Assembly: GCA_036768485.1 (NCBI GenBank)
Contig: JAVLUZ010000190.1
Span: 346,001-410,000 of the forward strand
Length of the DNA: 64,000 bases
Origin: Mermis nigrescens
Lineage: Eukaryota > Nematoda > Enoplea > Mermithida > Mermithidae
Reading direction: 5' to 3'
A program made the position numbers and the translations under genes. Shown one piece after another: positions 33,601 to 45,600 of this stretch. Position 1 is the stretch's first letter, and every line of letters starts with the position of its first letter. The notes beneath the pieces are model-generated. The model did not search any database. It saw only the letters and a list, made by a program, of their open reading frames with translations, and was not told where the DNA came from.

Positions 33601-36600
33601 AGCCATTATTGACCAAAAACGGCTACATGACTTGAAATATTTCGCCTCATTTAAAATGTCCACCCGACTCACTACAAATTGTCACACTCCATGGTTTTAT
33701 TAACGTGTCAGAAGATATCCGATTTTGTTTAAAATCTGTTTCGTCACAATCAATTATAATGATGATAGCGAGGGATAATGATAATGACAAATGAGGTGCG
33801 TCTATAATGATAAAGATAGGCGAGTATGATAGCAAACATATTTAATTTAGGATGATAATGCATGCATATCAAATTATTAACCAGTACATTAATGCGCTGT
33901 ACAGTTTAAGATCATTCATATTGGATCCGGATCCGGAAGTTTTGTAAACGTGGATCCGGATCCGGATCCGGAAGTTGTAGAAAATAGGATCCGGATCCGG
34001 AAGTTGTAGAAAGTAGGATCCGGATCCGGATCCGGAAGTTGTTAAAATTAGGATCCGGATCCGGATAAATTGAAATTGAGGATCCGTTTCATCACTAACT
34101 CCTAGTATAATTCGTCTATTGTTCATAACTAATTTTTGTAGTGAGAATAAGAGCTGACTACTTAATTTTTTCTAGATGGTAGGCTCACTTGTTGCTTCTG
34201 CAGCGCTACATGCTTTGCTGAAGAAATCGTTGATCATTTTCTATTGAAATACTTGGAAAACGGCCTCGAAATTGACAAGTAAGCACAATTGAGCTCTGAA
34301 TATTCGGTTTTTGGCTACCAATTCACCGAAGATGATGTAGGTATGCTTTTGAGTTTAAGCCAGTCCAATCTGTTCATTCTGTGTTACTGGAATGACTCAT
34401 GGTATTTTGCATTAAATTGAGCCCATTCTTCTTATTATTTTTGCATTATCTGTTTACACTGTATCGCATTAGGTACCTATAATCATTTTTCTTTTGGAAT
34501 TAGCAGAATAATGACTTAACTGAAAATGTGAACTAGTAACAAGTGTGATCCACACGTACTTTCAGGGATGTGGTGAGGAGGGGATGCTTTTAGATTTTTG
34601 GAAACGAAAGTAGTAAAATGGCAGAAAAATTCTGGCGCTTCTGACTAGAATACAACTATTTCTGTCTTATTAACTCATAAGACGCATCGAGCAAAATTCA
34701 AAAGATGTCGTGATTTTTGATGAATTTGTATGTTTTCTTATCAGTAAAAATGACTGACGAGTCAAAACAGTCTACATAGCACTAAAAAAGTGCAATTTTA
34801 ATTTTACCTTATTTGTTGAGCATTTTTTATAGGCTATTTTGACTATTTTGGCATTTGACTTGCAGAAAAGGCTTGAACTCTAAATTAAATGGTTCCGAAT
34901 TTTCAGATTTTACCCCTCCTTCAACTCTGGACCTTGGGGTACTATGATGTGATCTAGGCTGAAAATGCCAAAACTATTAGTCTTGACTTTATATGTAAAT
35001 ATTTGAAACACTGCGTTTTGTAATTTTTTAAGAGTAATGCTTCATGATATACTTGTGCAACTCTTCCTTAGCAATTCCGGATCTTACGCAGAATTCCACA
35101 TTAGTAGCTGATCCGTATGAACTATAGTAACCAAACTTTACATATACATTGCTCATAGTATACAACATCATATTTTATGCAAAATTTATAACTGCAGTGT
35201 AAAGCAAAATGGAGAGTATTCATTCAGTTTACGCTATTTGATACTAGTGCTTGGTAACCATAGGTGGGCGGCACCAAAGTTCTGGGGGTGCAAGATTTTT
35301 TCAAAGGTCAAAAATGGCCTTAAAAATTTGTTATGGCGAAGAAACACCATTTTTCAATGTTTCTCATCGATCACTATCCATTGGCATCAACAAATTGCGG
35401 AAAAAACAAAAAAAATTCAAAAATTGAATCCTGGGGGATATTTTGGTTTCTGGGGGTGCATACTTTCTAACCCCCACGTCCAAGTATGTTGGTAACTCAG
35501 TTGGTTTTAATCATCTTTCTGCCGCTCATCTGAGTCTATCAAAAACGCACCGATTTTTTGTCTGTTGATCTGTTTTATTATGTCCTAGTTTAGAATTTAT
35601 CTGTTGTGAACATGCGATTAGCTTGACGTTGTTTCTTTGTGATAAAATGCTCACGTTCAAAAGGTGAGCACTTGTGCAATTTTTTTAGTGACTTTTTACA
35701 TGAGTTTCAAAAAACAATGTTTAGCGATATTGTCACGACTTGGTAACAAAAGAAAAGAGCCGATTAGGTTTTGATGCTTTATTAGAAGAAAAAATAAACA
35801 AAAAATAGGTAAGTACGTTAATTTGTATGTATAATTTACGAAACGCGAATCATTTACCGGTTAGACATATGTCGTTTGCTCGTCTGATTCGATTGTTAAC
35901 GCTTAAATATCGCTCCTTAGCTTCGAAAAACTGTTTAACTCTTATAACGTCCGATTATTCCGTTCGCTAAAATTTACTCGCTCCTTCCGATCCGATCCGA
36001 CTGCCTCTGATTTCTGATCGCGTTACTAACTCAACTATTTCGCTAACTTCTCCCCGCCTTCGATCGGAGCTTTCGTCATTTTTATTCAAAGTTTTACTTA
36101 GTTTCTTAATTTAGCTTGCCTCGAGGAGCTTATGCTTTGTTAGGGCGTTGACTGCGGCCCTAGTTTTAACTCGCTTCTCCTACTTTGGTATATGTAAGTT
36201 CTCGCTTTTCTCGTTTACGATAAAGACTGTTGACTCCAAAATACGTCACTTTGTACAGTTTTAGATTAAAGTATTTTGACAGATTACGTGATTGAGTAAC
36301 ATGTTCGCTCACTCATTGAGGCTAAAACGTTTCGACGAGCTTTCCTAAAATATCTTACGAATACATTTAAAAAGTATAGGCGCGCGGAAGATAAAAAGGT
36401 TGAATACAGTAAGAAAATGTTTGACTACTTAAAAAAGAAAATCTTTTAAAAAGATACATAAATCACTCTTTTGTCACATGCCGGCCCTTCAAAAGTCGAA
36501 CACCCTCGTTCGACGCGGCTATGGATGAAGATTGTGACCCGCTTGACCCACCGTCCCACTAGACCCACTTTTTCGTCCAGCTAGACCCACCGGAAGTCTC

Positions 36601-39600
36601 GCTAGACCCACCACGTGCATAATGAGGTGTCCCGCTAGACCCACCGCTTCGCGACCGTCCCGCTAGACCCACTGTCTCGGAAGGCCCACTCGAAAAAATG
36701 ACGACATACATATTACACGTGAAATGAAAAATAGTTATCAAGACGCTTAAGTGAATTCTGCAAAAATTTTTGTAATCATCAATTAAAAAGCAAGTTTGAG
36801 GTGTGCAATAGTCAATAACAAGCGGTTAGTTTGTTTTCATGAATGTGCAATTGTATATAATTACCATATCATTCGAAAAAGTTTCGTTATTATTAGCTTC
36901 ACAGACTATTAGCTGACTTCGTATAACGAATTAAAACGAAATTAGCGCGACCGAAATCCATGGCTCGATTCGAAATCAAAATTTCTAAATAGTATTTGAA
37001 GCGATGAAATAAAGTGAGCACATGGACATTAGCGCTTCTTAGTCCTATTTTTAAAAATAGATTCGGATTTATTGACAATGACCTAATTAACATTTTCGAT
37101 TTTTTAGTGAGAATTTGCAACATCCGCCCGACCCAATTATTGTTGACTGTTGAGCCGTCTTTGTAAAATGCCTACATGCTTTTCATCATATTCATATGTG
37201 CATATCTGTACTGTTATCGGAATGCAGTGTGTCAACGCTTCAATCTGTGTGCCTACTTAGTATACGTAAATTCCTTGATCGGAGGATACAAAGAGTACAG
37301 TACCATTACGATAATAAGCAAAAAATGCACTCTGAAATGTGTTTGACAAGAGTGTATTCCTTGACATGAAAAATAGAAATTCATCCTTAAAAAATTATCG
37401 GCCATGGCTGGTTACTTACTATTGCCTCACACATGCACGCACATATCTTCCTTGCGTGTTATAATTTGTAATATACACAATTTCATGCAATAATATACAA
37501 AATTTATTTATTTAATGATTAAATTTAATTGATTAGGTGGTTAATTAAATGTAATTATTTTTTAATTAATAATTTATATATTTGACTAAACATATATACC
37601 TGAATGGATAGACTTTGAAAGCATTTCTGTTTTTGCTTATAAGCGTACATAATTTTCTTCTCTGGTGGGTCTTCCGAGACAGTGGGTCTAGCGGGATGGT
37701 CGCAAAACGGTGGGTCTAGCGGGACACCTCATTATGCACGTGGTGGGTCTAGCGAGACTTCCGGTGGGTCTAGCAGGACGAAAAAGTGGGTCAAGTGGGA
37801 CGGTGGGTCTAGCGGGACGGTGGGTCAAGCGGGACGGTGGGTCTAGCGAGACGGGACCTGGATGAAGGTTGCATCCCTTGGGCGACAGGTCTGGGTCATC
37901 AATCCAATTTGGTCATCAAGGTGGTTTGATCCCGGGAAAGTCAGCCCCGATGGGCTGAGCTCTAATGGAGCTCGGCATGGCATGTGGGCAGCACCTACAG
38001 ATGCAGGTGTGCCTGGCACATCTCGATTGGTGCCATCTATTTTACTTGGAAACGATTTTTGCTTCGTTTGAGTTCGAATTTTAATTGAGATACATTTTTG
38101 CATTAATTCATAAGTCGAAGTCAGTCTAATCCGTTTTTCACGGAACGACTTTACGGTTTTCGTTTTTCTGCATTTTAGAGGCTTATGCGAAAATTCAACA
38201 AAATCTGAGTGATTGGGCGATCTAGCAAAATCCGTATTTGCTCTGACTATAAACTTATGATTAGCCATTTTTGCATGCAAGTCTACTACTGCAGGTATTT
38301 CATGCACGTTCTGAATTTTTAAAACACGTATACTCGAGGGTCTACTCGAGTAAAACGCGTGAAATTTTTCAGCGTGGCTCCAGATATTTTGAATTCAAAT
38401 AAGCGTATATGTAGAGCATTAGCAGAGATATGATCGTTCTCGTGCTTGGCTTTCTAAATTTCATCAGCGGTTTCTGCATTAAGTTTAACTTATTTGCAGT
38501 TACAGTTCGTGACGTAGATTCGTTCACACCTGGGCGTGGGGGGTTTGGGGGTATGCACCCCCCAGAAACCAAAATACCCCCAGAAATCAAAATACCCCCC
38601 CAGAATTCAATTTTTGAAAAATTTTTCTCGTTTTTTTCGCAATTTTTTGATGCCAATGGATAGTGCTTGATGAGAAACGTCGAAAAATGGTGTTTTTATT
38701 GCCCTACCACCATTTTTAAGGCCGTTTTTAGACTTTTAAAAAATCTTGCACCCCCCTGAATTTTTTTGCTGCCCACGTATGGATTCGTTTTTGTTTTGCG
38801 GTCCTGTATTTTTACTTTTACCCAATGAAGCAGTTTTGCTAAAGGCATGATTATAATTTTTGGTGCCTCGCTGCAATGAGCCCTTTGTATCTGCATGTTG
38901 TTTATGCATTTGTGACGTATTCATAGCGTTAAGATTTACACGCATGTTTATTGTGCTATTTGAGCTAATTCGATTTCCCTGTTGTTGCATGTGTAAGCCA
39001 ACTTGTTCACCGTTTCGAAGTGGTGATCTGCATTCTGATGTTACGTGATTTCTGCGGCCACATATCTCGCATGGCTTACTTTGAGGCCTAAACCAACAGA
39101 AATCTGATCTATGGTTCGTTCGTTTGCAGTGAACACACCGCTCTCTGTCGATCAAATTATCCTGATTAGAAAGTATCAACTGCTGAATCTGTCGCAGTTC
39201 TGATTTTATTGCATCAAGCTCGGTTTTTACGTTGGAATTAGAAATTGTGTTTAAGTAATCTTTAGTAAAACACGTTCTTCACGTTCTAGTTGTGATTCAA
39301 CATATAAAGCTGCTTTCCCATGCATCGTGTAAGCATGTAAATTCACGATATTTGATTCCTTCTCTGATTCCAGCTAACATATCTCTAAGAAAAATTGGTT
39401 TTACGATTAGATTATGGGCATCTTCTGTTAAATCTGGGTATGCGGCTCGTGCTAATTTCTTGAGTGATGTTATGTACTCATTTATGCTTTCTGTACGCTT
39501 CTGTTTTCTTTCGATTAAGAGCTGCTGGTAAACATCACTATCGCGGCCAGCGGGGAATCGCTCAGCTAATAATTCTGTTAAACTCTCGTAATCAGTTGGA

Positions 39601-42600
39601 TTTTCTCTACGTTTAATATCATCAAAAACTGCTGATGCTGAACCTGATAAATGCGCTTCGAGGAAGGCTTGGCGCATTTCATCGTCTTCTGGTCTTATTC
39701 CGTTTATAATCATAAATTTTTCCAACTTTTCGAGCCACTCAGTGAAACATTTACCCAGAGCTCCTGAGAATAATGTTGGCTGCCTTATTGGTAAAATGCC
39801 ATTCGTTCTAATGCCTATGCGTCGCATTTCATTTACAAGTATGCTGTCTCGGGGTCTGTCCGTGCTCATTTCTGAAATTTTTTCATCTATGCGATCAATT
39901 GCACGCGTTAGATTTATATAACGATCATTTTCCTCTTTATCACTATCTGATGGCATACTTCTTATATGTTCGTTATCTACCAAAATTGATTTTTCAGCGT
40001 TCTTAATTATTTCCGTAAATTAGTTGAAACGGTTAACTTTATTTTTTCTGACTTTGATTTTCGTTTAGTCAGTTTTACGATTTTTTGAGGAAATATTTTG
40101 TATGAAAATTATCGAAATAAGCAAAATTCTGATCGATTTGATTATGCCTGCGTTACGACAGATCACAGGTTAACGAAAAGGCGCGGTCGCCAGAAAAATG
40201 TTACGACTTGTTAACAAAAGAAAAGAGCCGATTAGGTTTTGATGCTTTATTAGAAGAAAAAATAAACAAAAAATAGGTAAGTACGTTAATTTGAATGTAT
40301 AATTTACGAAACGCGAATCATTCACCGGTTATACATGTCGTTTGCTCGTCTCGATTGTTAATGCTTAAATTTCGCTCCTTAGCTTCGAAAAACTGTTTAA
40401 CTCTTATAACGTCCGATTATTCTGTTCGCTAAAATTTACTCGCTCCTTCCGTTCCGATCCGATCCGACTGCCTCTGATTTCTGATCGCGTTATTAACTCA
40501 ACTATTTCGCTAACTTCTCCCCGCCTTCGATCGGAGCTTTCGTCATTTTTATTCAAAGTTTTACTTAGTTTCTTAATTTAGCTTGCCTCGAGGAGCTTAT
40601 GCTTTGTTAGGGCGTTGACTGCGGCCCTAGTTTTAACTCGCTTCTCCTACTTTGGTATATGTAAGTTCTCGCTTTACTCGTTTACGATAAAGACTGTTGA
40701 CTCCAAAATACGTCAGCCTTTGTACAGTTTTAGATTGAAGTATTTTGACAGATTACGTGACTGAGTAACATGTTCGCTCACTCGTTGAGGCTAAAACGTT
40801 TCGACGAGCTTTCCTAAAATATCTTACGAATACATTTAAAAATTATAGGCGCGCGGAAGATAAAAACGTTGAATACAGTAAGAAAATGTTTGACTACTTA
40901 GAAAAAGAAAATCTTTTAAAAAGATACATAAATCAATCTTTTGTCACAATATCATGTCGTGTAAACTGAATTATTCTCAGCTACTTGACATCACAAAACC
41001 ATAAGTGTTGCAGAATATATCAAATGTACTACACGCAATGTTTATGTAAACTTTGTTACTGTAGCTCGACTGGATCGGCTACAAATCGCTGGCGGTGAAA
41101 TTCTACATAGGATCAGTAATTCTATGCCATGCTTAAAAAACTTGATGCTTATTAAGAAAGCTTGCCTCGTACTTCTATTCAAAGGGCGCGCATTGGATAC
41201 TGTATACAATTTCTTGCTTGAAAGCATGGAACAACAACGACTACTCAGTTCACTAGTTTCTTAACAATTACGAGCATACACCGGTCCGTATCCAAAATGT
41301 TATTTCGGAGGGTGGCAAAAATTTTGAGGTCAGATAACTCGAGAATCATTGGGAGATGGGCAAAGCATTTTTAAGTGTATTTCGATGAGATCTCTGCAAT
41401 GGTAAAGAAACATTTCAAAAATTCACTTTTATCTCATACTCATATTACACACATATATCGTTTAAATAATCTACACAACCGATTTCCTATCATCCAATCG
41501 ACAATAATTTCATAGCTTCCATCTTTGTATTTAATCTTTATGTTTTACAAAGATAAATACAGAAAATGAATAATTCGGCGCGAAGCGTCGAAAAAATTCG
41601 ACATAATCTACACGTTTAACTCGAATCTGAGCGATTTAGGGCGGGCTAAACGATAGAAACTGTATATAAGCAATAAATCCGGCGCGAAGCGCCGGAAAGT
41701 TATGAGTTTACCAGCTCAAAAGTCTACGTCAATAACCTGTTTTGGTGGTGTTTTAGGCCTGCTTCGAGAATTTTTCCTTTTTGACGAACCCTTGTATGTT
41801 TCAAAAGTTATTTTGTATTTTCTAAGGGGGCGCCCCCCTTCCTCCTGAATTCGGACCAGAGCATACATGTGCAGCATGGCAATTCTGGGGGTCAAGCCCA
41901 AAAATTTTTTAAAAAGTCCCTTTTTGGGTTTAAAACGATGGGTACACATCGAAAACACTGTTTTTGACGTTTCAGACAATGCTCGTTCTTTCTAGAACCT
42001 GGGCGTGGGGAGGTTTGGGGGTATGCACCCACACCCCCCCCCCCCCGAGAAACCAAAACTCCCCCTCCCCCAGAAATCAATTTTTGAAATTTTTTTGTTG
42101 GTTTTTTCGCAATTTTTCGATACCAATGGATAGTGCTCGATGAGAAACGTTGAAAAATTGTGTTTTTCGCCCTACCACCATTTTTAAGGCCATTTTTTGA
42201 CCTTTGAAAAATCTTGCACCCCATTCCCCAGAATTTTCTTGCTGCCCACGTATGGTCGGAGCCATTTTGTGGGGGTCAGTAGCCATTATGCGGGGTCAAA
42301 CCTCCCCACCCTCAAGAGCATGTATGATTACGAGCCTGTTGCTTTGAAGTTATTTTAGAAAGAATTTGATATTTTTCGTAAGTTTTTTCCATTTTAAGGA
42401 GGAAAACAAAAATGAAAGGTAGGTACATATTATACTAGAACGTGAGAATTATGATTCGCTTGCGGGTCTCGCTGCATGTGTTGCTGATAAGAGTCAAAAT
42501 AAAAAATATGTCAAGTACCTACTTCATCGTCACTGACTTCTGACATGTTCAATGACATTGATGGTTGGATAAATACTTGGTCATTTGATTTTGTAGAAGC

Positions 42601-45600
42601 ATGTCAGTGTTTGAACAGAAAGTGTTAATGCGCAAATCAGCGTCTCCAGTAAGGAAGAAAGGCGCGCACAAAAATGACACTTACCTAAATTACAGAAATG
42701 GCAGCAAATGCTGACCCCTATACCTTTGAGTTAATATAAAGTTGTGAAAATGATTTTTTCAGTGAATGAAAAGTGACTTGATATTGACTATATAGTCGCT
42801 TACTGCATTTATTGACGACCATAGCTGCACAGCACGGGCATTCTGTCGATTCGCTCCAGTCTAAATGGTCGATCAGTTGGAAGGTTCTATTGTGCTAAGA
42901 GAGCCTCAAAATTGGTTTAAACATTTCCTAAATTATCAGTTTTTGGCCTATGTTAAGCACTTTGCAATGAATTTTTCTGTTTTTGTCTTAATATTGTTTT
43001 TTCTCAGAAAGTTTTATCATTTTACTTCTAGGATCTAGATCACACATGGACGTGGGGGATTAGACCCTCCCCCTAAAATCCAGTACACCCTAAGAATTGA
43101 ATTTTTGTCATTTTCTGGAATTTTGGCCAGTTTACAGAACTCAGACCGCCAGAATTCGGCTGCTGCCCACCTATGAACTAGAAATTTGAATCAATGAGTA
43201 TGTCCGTTTGAGACGCAACTAATCGTAAAAAATCTGCTTCTGCATTCTTACAAAACATGAAATTTTCTGATAGCAATCGGTTCTATGTTTTTAGTTTTAC
43301 AGTTTCTCTATATCATATAAAATACTTTGTTTAGAATTTTTTAGGTGCTTACATGATTTTTCGGAGTAATTGAATTAAAGGTTTTTTAGGTGCAATAATT
43401 GCTCAGACGATTCTGTGGCTAAGTTTAAATGTACGGACTGTAATGATTTACTATGCTCTGAATGCGGCCGCGCTCATCAAAGAGTCAAGCTAACAAAGGA
43501 TCACACCTTAATAGAGGTATGCTTTGTTGCTTAATTTTTTCGAATCATATTATTTTAATACATTTTGTCGCATGGATTGTGAATAGTATTGCGATTATCT
43601 AATCGATATTAATTTTATTGCATGCTTTAGTGATGTGGATTTCAATTTTGCCAAGTACTTTTCATGTGAAATACCCCGATCATTTTTATCCTACAGTCAG
43701 CCGGATTTGAATGAAAATTAATGATTGCGAAAATGTGTTTAATATACGACTTTCGGTTGCTTTAGTTTCCTTATATCTAAAAATTCTCTGTTATGCAAAA
43801 AAAGTGTGTCAATCTGTTTTTTGTGCTGGATACTGCGAAAAGAATGTATTATAAGTCCTTTTATTGGTTACATAGGTACGTGCATGATCTTGGGGGTGGG
43901 GTTGGGGTTTTCACCCACACAACCCTCAGAAAGGTTTCATAACCCCAGACATTCCCCCCAGAATTCATGATTTCCCGAAAATTCGTAAAATGGGTGATGT
44001 CTTAAGCGCTTTTAGCTGTCTGTTCGTCCAAAAGTCTTAAATTTTCGCGCTTCGTATCATATACTCGTTAGTTGATTATACATACTTGGATCAATTTATT
44101 CATTTTTTTGATATTTTCTCGAAATTTTTCATTGTTTTTGCGTTATAAAAAGATAGAGCATCGTCAAAAATGTCATAAATGATTTTACAAGCCCACTAAA
44201 ATTCGTATTTCTGTGCATGTCAGGTAACATACATTTCAAAATGACGTTTTGATCATATTTGAAAGGCGGCTTGTAGTATATAAAGGATTCCCTTGCTTAG
44301 AAAATTGAAGCAAAACTACAATGTGGTAAAAATAATACGTGATTTTACTGTTTTTGGTTCAAAATGAAAGACATAACTTGGAGAACGAAAGAACGATAAT
44401 TTTTAAGGAGGTATTTACGATGAAGATTAGGGTGAAATATCTTGATTTATCTATTAGATGACAGCGTGACATTTTTGAAGATGGACGCATTTGAACCGTT
44501 GCTCTTTTACGATTCAAAAGTTATGCTTCCTACATGAATTATATATTAACATCTTTGTGACAAAAATAACGTTTTATTGGGTACCTTTTCTTCCCTATCA
44601 CGTTTTATTAGCTTGAGGCGTATGATAATAAGTTGGGCGAGGTTAAATGTTCAATACACTGTGGTGAAGATCTACATTGGTTTTGTATAACGTGCGAGCA
44701 GAGAACATGCCGTAATTGTCAACTGGAATCGCATTCGGGCCATCAGTACAAGTCATTAGAAGTTAGTGTGGTTTCTATAGAAATATTTAAATTAAGCATA
44801 TGCTTTAATATTAAAATAGGAAGTTATCAATACGACAAAATTGAATAGTAAAAAGGTAAAAGATGGTTTTTTTATTGTGCTATACGTATGCCAAGGTAAA
44901 TTTTGGTTCTTCTGCCATATTTTTTCCAGGACTTATTTGAGGGAGTAGCTGATTGGTGTATTCTTCAATTCGAATATTTTTGAGCGTAGGTATTTTTATC
45001 ACGTTTTATTAGCTCGTTATAATCGGCTCAAGCCAGGCAGCTTTGACCACTGACGTTCTAGGGGCTAATAATACGAAATTCCGGGGTAAAATGACTACCC
45101 TAGCCGAATGATTTTGAGGATAATTATATGATCCTAATTGATATAGATTATCAGGCAATTTGCGTGAAGTATGGGTTCAGTTTAGGGATGGCCATGGTGT
45201 AATTCATGTTTGCTGGCTTACGATCGAAGCTTGTGCACGTTAGATTTCAGCAAATCTTTATTGTTCAATTTTACACGTGTTTCTCTCCTTACAATTGTGT
45301 CCTTTCAACTGCACTTAATTCGCCTATTCGTTTCTAGGAAAATGCGGCTGAATGTATCAAAGAAATGAAAACCACGAGCGATTCAATTTCAATAAAAATC
45401 ACTCAGCTCGATCAAACTTCGTTGGTCATTGACCAGAAGTTGAGCGAGTTGAGTCAGTGTGAGGAAACTTCGCATAAAGAGCTTGGAAAAGCTATTGAAA
45501 CAGTTCATCAAGCACTTATCAATCAAGGCCATATTTGCTACCAACAACTACAAAGAATCACGGGTGATAAGAGGAATTTGTACGCAAGGCTGAAGAAATA

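Larger units (their letters stand above)
35731..40948 (-). mobile_element. Gag-only LTR retrotransposon, Gypsy-like
   Basis: Two direct repeats of about 750 bp (35,731-36,478 and 40,199-40,948), each TGTGACA...CA when read on the minus strand, with a 4-bp duplication ATAT outside. Just inside the right LTR is a primer site, TGGCGACCGCGC on the minus strand, of the tRNA-Arg type used by some Gypsy elements. The only coding sequence is a broken gag; no reverse transcriptase, RNase H or integrase was found, so it is non-autonomous. It has been invaded by a foldback element (36,531-37,858) and a MITE (38,525-38,781). The LTRs differ at few positions, so the element is fairly young. Confidence 0.93.

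Noticed and set aside
33343..34126. Minus-strand frames in the GGATCC element
   Set aside because: They read through Gly-Ser-Asp-Pro repeats from GGATCC units; no recognisable protein.
37843..38307. Possible retroviral protease in the LTR element
   Set aside because: No catalytic Asp-Thr/Ser-Gly and no flap motif; similarity limited to a few residues.
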